This document shows positions 8,608-17,787 of a stretch of DNA of 64,000 nucleotides, piece after piece. Numbering within the stretch: position 1 is the first letter of the stretch; each line of letters starts with the position of its first letter. The notes beneath the pieces were generated by a model. The model ran no database searches and was not told the DNA's origin. It saw nothing but the letters and a program-made list of their open reading frames with translations. The stretch spans positions 1-64,000 of the forward strand of contig JAFMCL010000001.1 in the NCBI GenBank assembly GCA_017857815.1, read 5' to 3'. Origin of the DNA: Flavobacteriaceae bacterium (GTDB taxonomy: Bacteria; Bacteroidota; Bacteroidia; Flavobacteriales; Flavobacteriaceae). Both the position numbers and the translations under genes were made by a program.

Positions 8608-9627
8608 CTAAGCCATTTGCAAAAGAGCTTTGTTGATTTTTTTAATCACGGCAGGGCCTTCATAAACAAATCCCGTGTATAGCTGGACTAAAGCAGCACC
8701 AGCATTTAGTTTATCGAGGGCATCTTGGGGAGTGTGAATCCCTCCTACTCCAATGATGGGAAAAGCATTATTGCTTTTATCGTGTAGAAAACGAATGACT
8801 TCCGTACTGCGATCTACAACAGGTTTTCCGCTGAGACCACCCATTTCGGTTTTGTTTGGAGATTGGAGACCTTCTCGTGAGAGGGTAGTGTTGGTGGCAA
8901 TTACGCCATCTATCTTAACCGAAGTGATGATATCAATAATGTCCATCAGTTGTTCCTCGGTCAAATCGGGAGCAATTTTTAGTAGTATGGGTTTTGGGGT
9001 TGGCTTTTTAATATTGAGGTCTTTTAATGTTTGCAGCAAATGCGTCAGGGGTGCTTTGTCTTGAAGGGCTCTTAAATTGGGGGTATTGGGCGAGCTGACA
9101 TTCACCACAAAATAATCGACATATGGGAAAAGTACTTCAAAACATTTGACGTAATCAGAAACGGCTTCTTCGTTAGCAGTTAATTTGTTTTTACCAATAT
9201 TCCCACCAATGAGTACCCCTTTGTTTTTCTTTAAACGCTCCACCGCTGCTTCTACACCTTGGTTATTAAACCCAAGTCGATTAATCAAACCTTGATCTTG
9301 AGGCAAACGAAATAAGCGCTTTTTGGGATTCCCGGGTTGGGGTTTTGGTGTGAGGGTTCCAATTTCAATAAAACCAAAACCAAAATTAGAAAGTTCGTGA
9401 TACAGTTTAGCATCTTTGTCAAAACCAGCTGCCAATCCAACCGGATTGGGAAAAGTTAGACCAAATAGTTTTCGTTCCAGGCGTTTGTCCTTAACCTGAT
9501 ACAAGCTTCGGATCAACGCGCTCATTCCTGGAATTTTGTTAACCCACTTGAGGGTGGTAAAAACGGTATGATGCACCCATTCAGGATCAAAGAGAAAGAG
9601 AAAGGGTTTTACTAAAAGTCTGTACAT
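8608..9627 (-). CDS. pyrD: Dihydroorotate dehydrogenase (quinone), class 2
   Basis: A 339-residue class 2 dihydroorotate dehydrogenase, the fourth step of UMP synthesis, oxidising dihydroorotate to orotate with FMN and passing electrons to quinone. The N-terminal roughly 45 residues form the membrane-associating helical extension typical of class 2. FMN-barrel motifs follow: [46 protein letters not shown] with the catalytic serine, and [12 protein letters not shown]. It lies downstream of the yajC terminator and has its own transcription context. Length is normal. pyrF also occurs in this window, at 57256. Confidence 0.96.
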   Translation of the reverse strand: MYRLLVKPFLFLFDPEWVHHTVFTTLKWVNKIPGMSALIRSLYQVKDKRLERKLFGLTFPNPVGLAAGFDKDAKLYHELSNFGFGFIEIGTLTPKPQPGNPKKRLFRLPQDQGLINRLGFNNQGVEAAVERLKKNKGVLIGGNIGKNKLTANEEAVSDYVKCFEVLFPYVDYFVVNVSSPNTPNLRALQDKAPLTHLLQTLKDLNIKKPTPKPILLKIAPDLTEEQLMDIIDIITSVKIDGVIATNTTLSREGLQSPNKTEMGGLSGKPVVDRSTEVIRFLHDKSNNAFPIIGVGGIHTPQDALDKLNAGAALVQLYTGFVYEGPAVIKKINKALLQMA

Positions 9628-9634
9628 CTGTTTT

Positions 9635-9658
9635 AAAAAAAATCCCGCCGAAGCGGGA
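9635..9658 (-). terminator. Rho-independent terminator after yajC
   Basis: On the minus strand a perfect 6-bp stem TCCCGC/GCGGGA closes a TTCG tetraloop and is followed by eight T residues (A run at 9635-9642 on the plus strand). The C(UUCG)G loop is an especially stable form. It follows the yajC stop at 9664 directly, so it ends the nusB-DUF1573-yajC transcript before pyrD. Confidence 0.88.
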
Positions 9659-9663
9659 AATAA

Positions 9664-9951
9664 TTACTTTTTAGAAGCATTGAGCTTTTCACTCGTTTCA
9701 AGTGAAATGGCGGAACGTTCAATTTTCAATTTACCTGCCATGGTTTCAATCACACAGGTATTGTCCTTGTCGTTTAGCTCAACAACTTTTCCGTGAAGTC
9801 CACTCTTGGTTACAATACGATCTCCTTTTGCTAGATTATTCATAAAGTTCTTTTCTTTTTTTTGTCTGCGCTGTTGTGGCAATATGATAAAGAAAAAAAA
9901 CACAACTAACATTAAAAGTAGAAAGGGGAGTTGTCCCTGCAATGCCTCCAT
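9664..9951 (-). CDS. yajC: Sec translocon accessory subunit YajC
   Basis: A 95-residue protein with one N-terminal membrane helix (LLLMLVVFFFFIILPQQRR), then the conserved QQRRQKKEKNFM turn and a small cytoplasmic domain with GDRIVTKSGLHGKVVEL. This is the YajC pattern. It associates with SecDF and the Sec translocon in the inner membrane. The gene lies 15 bases after the DUF1573 lipoprotein gene, within the nusB-DUF1573-yajC set often seen in Flavobacteriia, and a strong terminator follows. Confidence 0.95.
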   Translation of the reverse strand: MEALQGQLPFLLLMLVVFFFFIILPQQRRQKKEKNFMNNLAKGDRIVTKSGLHGKVVELNDKDNTCVIETMAGKLKIERSAISLETSEKLNASKK

Positions 9952-9966
9952 AGATATTTTTATTTA

Positions 9967-10464
9967 TTATTTATTTTCAAGACGTGCCTTTGCTTGGTCG
10001 TCACGTTGCTTTTGCTTAACAGGATCTGGAGTAACCATTGCTTTGATTCTCAAAGTCTCGCGTCCACTTGCAGTGTTTGCAGAAATTGTAACCGTTTTTT
10101 GCTGTAAATTAGGTTTGTTGTTAGAATCAAAACTAACCAAAATTTCTCCTTTTTCTCCTGGTGCAATTGGCACATTTTTTGGGAACTTAGGGACAGTACA
10201 TCCACAACTTCCTCTTGCATCGACAATTAAAAGATCAACCTTACCTGTGTTGGTGAAATTAAATGTTGTACTAACAACCTCTCCTTCTGTGATTGTTCCA
10301 AAATCATGACTTGCCTCATCAAATGTCATTATTGCAGTTTCAGCTGTTGGCTGGTCTGCGGCGTCTTCAACATTTTGTTGATCTACTTTTTTAGATGCGC
10401 TTTGTTTGCAAGCGGTTGTGCCTAGCAAAAAAACGACTGATAATACCCAGATATAATTTTTCAT
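9967..10464 (-). CDS. DUF1573 domain-containing lipoprotein
   Basis: A 165-residue secreted lipoprotein. The signal peptide ends in a lipobox-like GTTAC with Cys19, and a flexible acidic linker follows. The body, FDEASHDFGTITEGE to KAMVT, is an immunoglobulin-like DUF1573 domain: HDFGTI, FTNTGKVDLLI and ARGSCGCTVP are its hallmark segments. The function of DUF1573 is not established. It is conserved next to yajC and nusB in this phylum, and the neighbours suggest an envelope role without proving it. Confidence 0.9.
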   Translation of the reverse strand: MKNYIWVLSVVFLLGTTACKQSASKKVDQQNVEDAADQPTAETAIMTFDEASHDFGTITEGEVVSTTFNFTNTGKVDLLIVDARGSCGCTVPKFPKNVPIAPGEKGEILVSFDSNNKPNLQQKTVTISANTASGRETLRIKAMVTPDPVKQKQRDDQAKARLENK

Positions 10465-10507
10465 GATGTAAATAGTTTATTAAAATTCAAAGTTAAATAA
10501 AATATCA

Positions 10508-11446
10508 TTAAATCAAACCTCTGCCTGACTTCTTTATGCGATTTGAAGCTTCCAAGTCTTTGATGACCTTATCGAGAATACCGTTGATAAAAACATTACT
10601 CTTTGGGGTCGAGTAATCTTTAGAAATTTCAATGTATTCGTTCATGGTCACTTTGGTCGGAATCGAAGGGAAATAAATCAACTCTGCTATGGCCATTTTT
10701 ATCAATATGGCATCTAACGTTGCAATCCTATCGTTGTCCCAATTGGGTGTTCTTCCCTCTAGTTCCTTTTGTAATTCCTCCTCCTTAGAAATAACTTTTT
10801 CCAACAATTCTATCCCAAATTTAGGATCTTCTTCTTCGAAAGTAGATTGCGGAAAAGGCAAACTGCTCGTGTCATTCGGATCGATTTGGTTGAGTATTTT
10901 GGAAAGAAAGGTATTAACAACGGGTAAATCATCAATCCAAGTGAGTTCCTTGTCTTCAATGTAATCGTAAAACTTATCTGAGGGTGCTATGATCTCTTTA
11001 AACAAAAACAAAATCAAATCTCGATCTTGTTGAAGCGATGGGTTTTTAACCTCACTGTAAGTTTTAAAAGCATCACTTTGAATTAGTTGCTTGAAGTTTG
11101 ATTTGACATAATCAAAATCAAAATCCCAGTTTTTAATCTTTCTTCTCTTTAGAAAAGTTGCTAAAGTACTGTGGTTTGCTATAAATTTCAAGACAGAGTT
11201 GGAGGCCAAAATACCCGGATACTCCTTGAGTTTCGTTGCTCTGAGTTCCCCTTTAAGACTGTTTTGTTGCTCGGCGTGTTCAAGAATAGATTTAAAAAAA
11301 GCAAGAATGGTGAGATAGAGCGAAAATGTATTTTCAAAACTCTTTTTAAAAAAAATCACCTCTTTTTGAAGATCATTTTTTTCATTTTGTATAAATGAAT
11401 ATACGGACTGCATTACTTTGATGCGAAAATGTCTTCTGGTTAGCAT
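10508..11446 (-). CDS. nusB: Transcription antitermination factor NusB (long form)
   Basis: A 312-residue NusB. The N-terminus (LTRRHFRIKVMQSVYSF) and the C-terminal RNA-binding-fold segment with RIATLDAILIKMAIAEL and TKVTMNEYIEISKDYSTPKSNVFINGILDK are typical. It is roughly twice the length of Escherichia coli NusB (about 139 residues) because of a helical middle region, a form I recall from Bacteroidota. Its role is antitermination at rRNA operons as part of the Nus complex. It is the first gene of the nusB-DUF1573-yajC group. Confidence 0.94.
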   Translation of the reverse strand: MLTRRHFRIKVMQSVYSFIQNEKNDLQKEVIFFKKSFENTFSLYLTILAFFKSILEHAEQQNSLKGELRATKLKEYPGILASNSVLKFIANHSTLATFLKRRKIKNWDFDFDYVKSNFKQLIQSDAFKTYSEVKNPSLQQDRDLILFLFKEIIAPSDKFYDYIEDKELTWIDDLPVVNTFLSKILNQIDPNDTSSLPFPQSTFEEEDPKFGIELLEKVISKEEELQKELEGRTPNWDNDRIATLDAILIKMAIAELIYFPSIPTKVTMNEYIEISKDYSTPKSNVFINGILDKVIKDLEASNRIKKSGRGLI

Positions 11447-11553
11447 TATATAAGAACAAATTTAGTTGCAAAAATAGCTGTTTAGTTTGGAAAATAAGCC
11501 AACTTAAAACAATGAATTTAAAAAAATTAATAAATAGTCAAAAAGCATTTGCT

Positions 11554-11561
11554 TACCTTTG
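11554..11561 (+). promoter_or_regulatory. Candidate -7 element for the ABC exporter gene
   Basis: TACCTTTG matches the Bacteroidota -7 consensus TAnnTTTG exactly, 32 bases before the ATG at 11594. No TTG lies at the expected 17-23 base distance upstream, so only half of the promoter is supported. Confidence 0.4.
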
Positions 11562-11593
11562 AATTTATCAATTAGAAGGGGCTGTAAAAGCAT

Positions 11594-13348
11594 ATGAAAG
11601 AACTTGAATATCTAAATAAATACCTCAAAAAATATCGGTCTAAACTATTGATTGGAATTTTCATCACCATAGTTGCACGTATATTCTCACTCTTTGCCCC
11701 TCGTTTGATTGGAAATTCATTAACAGCTGTCGAAAATTTCATCACCAATAACGAAGGAAATTTAGAATCAATCAAAGAGTTGATGCTTATCAATATTTTA
11801 ATTATTATTGGAACTGCTCTGCTCTCCGGTTTCTTTACTTTCTTAATGCGTCAAACCATTATTAACGTCTCTCGATACATCGAGTTTGATTTAAAGAATG
11901 AAATTTTTCAACACTACCTGACCCTAAATCAACGGTTTTATAAAAACAATAGGACTGGAGATTTGATGAGTAGAATCAGCGAGGATGTGGGTAAGTCGAG
12001 AATGTATGTAGGGCCTGCCATCATGTACAGCATCAATACCATCACACTGTTTGTTTGTGTTATTGTCATTATGATCAGTATCGCGCCAAAGTTGACGCTT
12101 TATACCCTGTTGCCCTTGCCCTTGCTTTCGTTTGTTATTTATAAATTAAGTAGAATAATCAACACCAGAAGTACCGTTGTCCAAGAAATATTGTCAAAAC
12201 TTTCCTCTTTTACGCAAGAGACTTTTAGTGGTATTTCTGTGATAAAATCCTACAGCCTAGAGCCTGTCATCAATGAGAAGTTTGATGCTTTGGCTGGAGA
12301 TGCAAAAAGTATAAACATGTACTTGGTAAAGGTTCAAGCTTGGTTTTTTCCTTTGATGATTCTCTTGATTGGATTAAGCAATCTGATTGTAATTTATGTA
12401 GGGGGAAACCAATACATCAACAATGAAATTGAAATTGGTGTTTTGGCTGAATTTATTATTTACATCAACATGTTAACTTGGCCTGTCGCCGTTGTGGGAT
12501 GGGTCACTTCTGTTGTTCAACAAGCAGAGGCCTCACAAAAAAGGATCAATGCTTTTTTAAATGAAGCGTCAGAAATAAAAGATGGAAAAGGAGTTGCCCA
12601 ACCCATAGCTGGGGCAATCACTTTCAATGGACTTTCTTTAACTTATCCTGAAACAAAAATTGATGCCGTCAAACAGCTAAGCTTTACAGTCGAACCTAAA
12701 AAAACATTAGGGATTATCGGCGGTGTTGGATCAGGAAAATCGAGTGTTCTCAACCTCATCAACCGTTTATATGATCCCACAAGCGGCTCTATAACACTGG
12801 ATGAGTATGATTTAAAAGACTTTAAACTCGAAGAACTGAGAAGCTTGATTGGATATGTTCCCCAAAATGCATTCCTTTTTTCAGAAAGTATTGAGCAGAA
12901 TATTAAGTTCGGAAAACTAGACGCTACAAAAGAAGAGTTGATCGAAGCTGCTAAAAACGGATGTGTTCACGAAAATATAATTGCTTTTAAAGAAGGATAT
13001 CAAACCTTATTAGGAGAAAGAGGAATCACCCTCTCTGGCGGTCAAATTCAAAGGGTCGCAATTGCACGTGCCTTAATAAAAGATTCTAAAATATTGCTGT
13101 TTGACGACTGTCTTTCTGCCGTAGACACTGACACGGAAGAGCAAATTCTCAACAATCTTAAACGTATTTCCAAGAACAAAACTACCATCATTGTAAGTCA
13201 TAGAATTTCTTCTGTAAAAGATGCTGACACCATTATGGTTATGGAAAAAGGAGCACTTTTGGAGTCAGGAACTCACAATGAATTGATGGCACTCAAAGGA
13301 TATTACTTTGAACTTTTTAAAAAGCAACAGCACGAAAAGGAACATTGA
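11594..13348 (+). CDS. ABC transporter, fused permease/ATPase (MsbA-like exporter)
   Basis: A 584-residue half-transporter: a type I exporter membrane domain with about six helices (residues 15-310) joined to a nucleotide-binding domain. The ATPase shows Walker A GGVGSGKSS (from residue 376), Q-loop GYVPQNAFLFS, signature LSGGQIQRVAIARAL, Walker B ILLFDDCLSAVD and switch His in IIVSHR. It should work as a homodimer in the inner membrane. Substrate is unknown; lipid or drug export is usual for this group. The PUR-family gene follows with a short gap. Confidence 0.92.
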   Translation: MKELEYLNKYLKKYRSKLLIGIFITIVARIFSLFAPRLIGNSLTAVENFITNNEGNLESIKELMLINILIIIGTALLSGFFTFLMRQTIINVSRYIEFDLKNEIFQHYLTLNQRFYKNNRTGDLMSRISEDVGKSRMYVGPAIMYSINTITLFVCVIVIMISIAPKLTLYTLLPLPLLSFVIYKLSRIINTRSTVVQEILSKLSSFTQETFSGISVIKSYSLEPVINEKFDALAGDAKSINMYLVKVQAWFFPLMILLIGLSNLIVIYVGGNQYINNEIEIGVLAEFIIYINMLTWPVAVVGWVTSVVQQAEASQKRINAFLNEASEIKDGKGVAQPIAGAITFNGLSLTYPETKIDAVKQLSFTVEPKKTLGIIGGVGSGKSSVLNLINRLYDPTSGSITLDEYDLKDFKLEELRSLIGYVPQNAFLFSESIEQNIKFGKLDATKEELIEAAKNGCVHENIIAFKEGYQTLLGERGITLSGGQIQRVAIARALIKDSKILLFDDCLSAVDTDTEEQILNNLKRISKNKTTIIVSHRISSVKDADTIMVMEKGALLESGTHNELMALKGYYFELFKKQQHEKEH

Positions 13349-13413
13349 TTTGTTTTGTTTAATTTTTTTTCAGATTTTTGATTAAATATTTAGTTATAAT
13401 TAAACAAATGTTC

Positions 13414-13782
13414 ATGGACAACAATAATGGGCGTGACCAAGAAGAGATTCACTCTAAGGTACTGAGAGCAGGAAGAAGAACTTATTTTTTTGATGTTCGC
13501 GAAACCAAAGCAAACGACTACTACCTAACCATTACGGAGAGTAAGAAGTTTACAAACGATGACGGAACTTTCTATTTTAAGAAAAACAAAATATACCTCT
13601 ATAAAGAAGATTTTAGTGAATTTAAGTCTATTTTAGAGGAAATGTTTGGCTATATTATTGAGCAAAGAGGTGAAGAGGTGATCAGTGAGCGTCATCAAAA
13701 AGATTTTGACAGAACCAAGGGTTTAGATACTTCGGGAGAGAAAGGGAAAGATTTTACAAGCTTCAATTTTGAAGATATCTAA
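13414..13782 (+). CDS. PUR family DNA/RNA-binding protein
   Basis: A 122-residue protein with one PUR repeat: SKVLRAGRRTYFFDVRETKANDYY, then ITESKK and KIYLYKEDF, typical of the Bacteroidota PUR-alpha-like family that binds single-stranded nucleic acid. The tail ISERHQKDF is also conserved in my memory of the family. I prefer the ATG at 13414 (MDNNNG); the ATG at 13408 would add two residues and a TTG further upstream twelve. A strong terminator follows. Confidence 0.85.
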   Translation: MDNNNGRDQEEIHSKVLRAGRRTYFFDVRETKANDYYLTITESKKFTNDDGTFYFKKNKIYLYKEDFSEFKSILEEMFGYIIEQRGEEVISERHQKDFDRTKGLDTSGEKGKDFTSFNFEDI

Positions 13783-13805
13783 TAAAAAATAATTCATTAA
13801 TTTTA

Positions 13806-13836
13806 AGTGTTTGCTAAAGCAAACACTTTTTTTTTT
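13806..13836 (+). terminator. Rho-independent terminator after the PUR-like gene
   Basis: AGTGTTTGCT and AGCAAACACT form a perfect 9-10 bp stem with a 2-4 base loop, followed directly by a ten-base T run. It sits 24 bases after the PUR-like stop codon. Confidence 0.9.
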
Positions 13837-13885
13837 ACCCAAATTTTTAATAAAAATTAGATTATTTTAGTTTAAACAAAAAATC

Positions 13886-14458
13886 ATGTCACTTACAGCT
13901 TCTAATATGTTACCCTTGGGAACAAAAGCTCCTGAGTTTGAACTCGTCAACACTGTTGACGGCAAGTTACTTGACCTCAAAAGTTTAGCGGGAGAACATG
14001 GGACACTAATTGTTTTTATGTGCAACCATTGTCCTTATGTGGTTTATTTAATGGAGGCAATCGTGTCATTCAGCAAAGAGATGGAAAGTAAAGGAATCAA
14101 AACCATAGCCATTTCGAGTAACAGTGTTAATACCCACTCACAAGACGGACCAGCAGAAATGAAAAAATTAGCTCGATTAAAAACTTTCTCATTCCCTTAT
14201 TTGTTTGATGCTAGTCAAGAAGTTGCACATGCTTATCAGGCAGCATGTACTCCTGATTTTTTTCTTTTTGATAAAGCTTTAAAATTGTATTACAGAGGTC
14301 GATTTGATGCTTCTCGTCCTACCAATGACCTCCCCATCAACGGAAGTGACCTGCGTACTGCTTGTGAGAGCATGTTAAAATCTGATCCTGCCCCTGAAAA
14401 GCAATACCCAAGCATGGGATGCAATATAAAATGGCACATCGGAAACGAACCCAAGTAA
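13886..14458 (+). CDS. Thioredoxin/redoxin family protein (PRX-like)
   Basis: A 190-residue thioredoxin-fold protein of the AhpC/TSA-like PRX_like1 type. It has FMCNHCPYVVYL with a CxxC (C-N-H-C) redox pair near residue 47 and the cis-Pro region ACTPDFFLFD. The tail PSMGCNIKW contains an extra conserved Cys. There is no signal peptide, so it is likely cytoplasmic. Expected role is thiol-disulfide or peroxide chemistry; the partner is unknown. It is convergent with pafA, with only 6 bases between them. Confidence 0.85.
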   Translation: MSLTASNMLPLGTKAPEFELVNTVDGKLLDLKSLAGEHGTLIVFMCNHCPYVVYLMEAIVSFSKEMESKGIKTIAISSNSVNTHSQDGPAEMKKLARLKTFSFPYLFDASQEVAHAYQAACTPDFFLFDKALKLYYRGRFDASRPTNDLPINGSDLRTACESMLKSDPAPEKQYPSMGCNIKWHIGNEPK

Positions 14459-14464
14459 TTCTAT

Positions 14465-16093
14465 CTATTCAAACAATTCTTCAATTGGATTCCTTTCTGC
14501 ACTGCTTGGTAATGGAATGTTTAGCAACATCGAAATTGTGGGTGCAATTTGTGTGATTGTGTGGGGCTTGACTGATTCGCCTTTCGGGATTTTCCATCCA
14601 TACCATAACATCGGAACATGGGTGTCGTTATTGTAAGCCGTACTGTGGGAAGCACCATAAGGTCTTTCATACATCCAACCCGATTCCATATGATACAAAA
14701 TATCTCCTGATCCCTTTTCATTAAAACTATTCCTGATAAAAGTGTTTAGTTTACTATTCATCAAATTCATTAGTGGAAAAGCAGGTGCAAAAACCTCTTT
14801 CACTCCAGCTGTCTTTTTTAATAGAGGAATAATTTTTTCAATCAAGAGTTCCTTAGAAACTTCTGTTTCAGCTAGATATATTTGAGTATTGTCAATATTA
14901 GAAATGTATTCATTCTGTCCAAAAAGTTCTGAAAGATGTTTGTTTATATTCGACTTAATTTCTTTGGTGCTGAAAAATTTACCAGGAAGCCTTTGAGATT
15001 CTAAAAACAACGGATTGTCACTCGCTGCATGATCGGCAGTTAAAAAAACCATATAATTCCCTGCTCCTACTTGTTCATCCAATATTACTATTAAAGATTC
15101 TATCTCACGATCTAATCTGACGTAGTTGTCTTCCAATTCTTTAGATCTAATTCCAAAATTATGCCCTAAATAATCCGTACTTGAAAAACTTATCGCCAGA
15201 AAATCTGTTTCTTTCCCGCGCCCCAGTTCTTCTCCTTTAATCGCCGCTTTTACTGCGGCTAGTAAAAGTGAATTCCCTTGAGGAATCTCTGAAATTAAAG
15301 AAAAATTACCGTTTTTATTGCGAAGGGATTTGAGATTATAAGGAAAAGTACTTGTTTTTCTTCCTTTATATATTTTCTCATGTGGGGCATCGTCTTTTGT
15401 ACTGTTTGTATATCTCGAAATCGGCAAAAGTGTTTGCCAAGTTGTGTTTAAAAGAGAATCCGCCACGCTTCTATTGTTAAATGAAATCATCCAGTTGGGT
15501 AGTTTTTCTCTATAATAAGAACTGGTTATAAAGTGTCCGTTTTTGGAATTGTACCAATAAGCCGCATCTGCCAAACGTCCAGCAGGTAGAATAGAAGCAC
15601 GGTCTTTTATTGACAAACCGATGATTTTTGATCTGCCAGAAGTGAATAATTTCAACTCATCTGTAATGGTAGTGGTCATTAGTTTTTGAGGAGATTTAGA
15701 AGTTGTTTTTTCTCCTTCTTTTTGGGGGGCTACAAGATTGTCAACATCAAAAACCGAATTGTCTTCGACACAATATTGCACTCGTTTTAATGCTCGACTG
15801 TACCAATTATTAGAAATAATACCATGATCTGCCGGGGTCGTTCCTGTATAAATAGACGCATGACCAGGTCCGGTAGCTGTTGGCACATAATTGTAATGAG
15901 TGTTTTTTAAATTATAACCATTTCTGATAAGCTTTTTAAATCCATTTTCGGTGAAGTTGTCTTGAAAACGATATAAGTATTCCATCCGCATTTGGTCAAC
16001 CACAATCCCAACGATTAACTTTGGTTTTTCGGTTGTTTGTGCAAATGTAAATTGTGTGAAAAATACCGTGAAAAAAAGTAATCTGAAAGTCAT
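14465..16093 (-). CDS. pafA: PafA-type alkaline phosphatase, secreted
   Basis: A 542-residue exported phosphomonoesterase of the alkaline phosphatase superfamily. The signal peptide ends at FTFAQ (about residue 19). VGIVVDQMR carries the first metal-ligand Asp, PTATGPGHASIYTG the nucleophilic Thr (T74 by alignment to the NPP/PafA motif), GIISNNWY the active-site Asn, and SIKDRASILPAGR the Lys/Arg pair that defines PafA. LTADHAASDN and GASHSTAYNNDTHVPM give the remaining zinc ligands. I chose the ATG at 16093 because it starts the signal peptide; an upstream in-frame ATG at 16150 would add 19 residues. It releases phosphate from phosphoesters in the periplasm or outside the cell. Confidence 0.9.
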   Translation of the reverse strand: MTFRLLFFTVFFTQFTFAQTTEKPKLIVGIVVDQMRMEYLYRFQDNFTENGFKKLIRNGYNLKNTHYNYVPTATGPGHASIYTGTTPADHGIISNNWYSRALKRVQYCVEDNSVFDVDNLVAPQKEGEKTTSKSPQKLMTTTITDELKLFTSGRSKIIGLSIKDRASILPAGRLADAAYWYNSKNGHFITSSYYREKLPNWMISFNNRSVADSLLNTTWQTLLPISRYTNSTKDDAPHEKIYKGRKTSTFPYNLKSLRNKNGNFSLISEIPQGNSLLLAAVKAAIKGEELGRGKETDFLAISFSSTDYLGHNFGIRSKELEDNYVRLDREIESLIVILDEQVGAGNYMVFLTADHAASDNPLFLESQRLPGKFFSTKEIKSNINKHLSELFGQNEYISNIDNTQIYLAETEVSKELLIEKIIPLLKKTAGVKEVFAPAFPLMNLMNSKLNTFIRNSFNEKGSGDILYHMESGWMYERPYGASHSTAYNNDTHVPMLWYGWKIPKGESVKPHTITQIAPTISMLLNIPLPSSAERNPIEELFE

Positions 16094-16176
16094 TAAATAA
16101 ATTTTTATTAATAAAAGAAAATATCGACTGAAAAGTACAAAACTTTTCAATGGATAAATCCTAAGTTAATGTGAAA

Positions 16177-16415
16177 TTATTTATTTTTAATTATTATTCT
16201 TTTCACCTCAAGATGACCACCAAGGTCAGCTCTCACAAGATAAACGCCATTGGATAAGCCGAATAGATCACTGTTGCTCTGGCGTCCAAAATCTGAATAC
16301 TAACCTGACTGTCCTCAGGTTTTAGATTAAAGAATAAACTAAATTCACCCGATGATTCATTAGGGAATAGTTCTAGCATATAATCATGAACTTGATATGA
16401 AATTGAGGGGAATCG
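16177..16415 (-). pseudogene. Relic of a type IX secretion C-terminal (type A) sorting domain
   Basis: On the minus strand one frame reads MLELFPNESSGEFSLFF then SQVSIQILDARA. After a frameshift near 16270-16290 another frame reads LFGLSNGVYLVRA and ends LEVKRIIIKNK before the TAA at 16177-16179. This is the usual layout of a T9SS type A domain: a P-N-x-S-x-G-x-F start, a V-x-I-x-x-x-x-G/A strand, an L-x-x-G-x-Y strand and a Lys-rich end. No intact passenger domain precedes it, and a stop lies upstream at about 16415. I read it as the tail of a decayed secreted protein gene. Confidence 0.6.
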
Positions 16416-16795
16416 TTAGGGAATTATATTTTATTGGATCATTTTTTAGCAAAAACTATTTTTAATAGACTAACTTTTTACTCTGATAAACTCGTCCAAT
16501 AAGTTTATCATTATCCTCTTTTCCCAAAACTATTTATTCACCACTTTCTATGGTAAGAATCGCTTTGTCACTTCCAAGTTGAATTGGTGTAGTTTGTTAT
16601 ATTTTGCTTTCTAAATGATGACGAAGAATTAAACTTATTGTAATTAAAATATATTCTAAAACTAATTATTCCAATTAAAGTAGCTAAATATTTAAATGTT
16701 TCTATAAGAACAGTAGAGGGAAAAATTAGTATAGCTTTTCTAAATGAAAAATAAAACTTTACTTTCTGCTCTAATGCATTAAAAATTAAGGTTTA
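16416..16795. other. Non-coding stretch with a possible second coding relic
   Basis: No intact gene is present. On the minus strand, 16462-16590 reads TPIQLGSDKAILTIESGE, a TAA stop, then IVLGKEDNDKLIGRVYQ, ending at TAA 16462-16464. The piece looks protein-like, and the pattern ILT-x-x-x-G-x-x-IVL recalls FecR-type repeats, but it is too short to call. The rest is AT-rich and featureless. It may be the same decayed locus as the sorting-domain relic next to it. Confidence 0.3.
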
Positions 16796-17725
16796 CTAAA
16801 AAGAAACCAACTCCACCTCAAAAACTAGAGTAGCATCTGGAGGGATCACTCCACCAGCACCTCTTTCTCCATATGCTAGATGACTGGGGATAACCAGTTT
16901 AGCGGCAGCACCTTTATTTAATAACGAAATACCTTCATCCCAACCAGAGATTACTTGACCTACACCCAATTTAAATTTTATGGGTTCATTGCGCTGGTAT
17001 GACGAATCAAAGACTGTCCCATCGATTAGCATTCCTTTATAATGAACAGATACCTGACTGCCCTTTGCAGGAGTATCGCCTGTACCAGTTTTGGTTACTT
17101 TATATGCCAAGCCACTTGCTGTGATTTCCATACCTTCAGTAAGCGTCTCCAATTCTTTTTTGGATTTATCAGCCGCATCTTTCAATCTTTCTTCTTTGCC
17201 ATTTACAAAACTATTAAATTCTGCTGCTGCATCCCAGCTTTGAGCTTCCTGACCGATGCGTTCGATACTAATATTTTCGATGGTGTCATCTTGAGTGATT
17301 TTATCAACGATTTCTTGTCCTTCAACAACATAACCAAAGACGGTATGTTTTCCATCCAACCATGAGGTTTCGGTATGGGTAATAAAAAACTGACTTCCAT
17401 TGGTTCCAGGGCCAGAGTTTGCCATAGAAAGCACACCAGGTTTATCATGTTTTAAATCAGGGTGAAACTCATCATCAAACTGATAGCCTGGGCCTCCAGT
17501 TCCGCTGCCTTGTGGGCAACCTCCTTGAATCATAAAATCTGGAATAACGCGATGAAATTTTAAACCATCGTAATAGGGGGTTCCCAATTCGTGTAAGCTG
17601 TTTTTTAGCTGCCCTTCGCTAAGAGCAACAAAATTCCCAACCGTTCCAGGAGTTTTGTCATGGGTCAATTGAACTGTAATGGTTCCTTTCGTAGTATTAA
17701 ATTTAGCGTAAATTCCGTCTTGCAT
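16796..17725 (-). CDS. Dual peptidyl-prolyl isomerase: cyclophilin-FKBP fusion
   Basis: A 309-residue cytoplasmic protein with two unrelated prolyl isomerase domains. Residues 1-160 are a cyclophilin with [31 protein letters not shown] and LDGKHTVFG, the usual Arg, Phe, Gln and Trp active-site region. A charged helical linker (160-200) follows. Residues 205-309 are an FKBP with [33 protein letters not shown] and [20 protein letters not shown]. No signal peptide is seen. Such fusions are uncommon but known as dual-family immunophilins. Both active sites look intact. Confidence 0.93.
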   Translation of the reverse strand: MQDGIYAKFNTTKGTITVQLTHDKTPGTVGNFVALSEGQLKNSLHELGTPYYDGLKFHRVIPDFMIQGGCPQGSGTGGPGYQFDDEFHPDLKHDKPGVLSMANSGPGTNGSQFFITHTETSWLDGKHTVFGYVVEGQEIVDKITQDDTIENISIERIGQEAQSWDAAAEFNSFVNGKEERLKDAADKSKKELETLTEGMEITASGLAYKVTKTGTGDTPAKGSQVSVHYKGMLIDGTVFDSSYQRNEPIKFKLGVGQVISGWDEGISLLNKGAAAKLVIPSHLAYGERGAGGVIPPDATLVFEVELVSF

Positions 17726-17787
17726 CTTAAATGTTTTTTTAATGGTGCGAAGATAATAATACTATGGGAATCTGAAACAGTAAAGGG

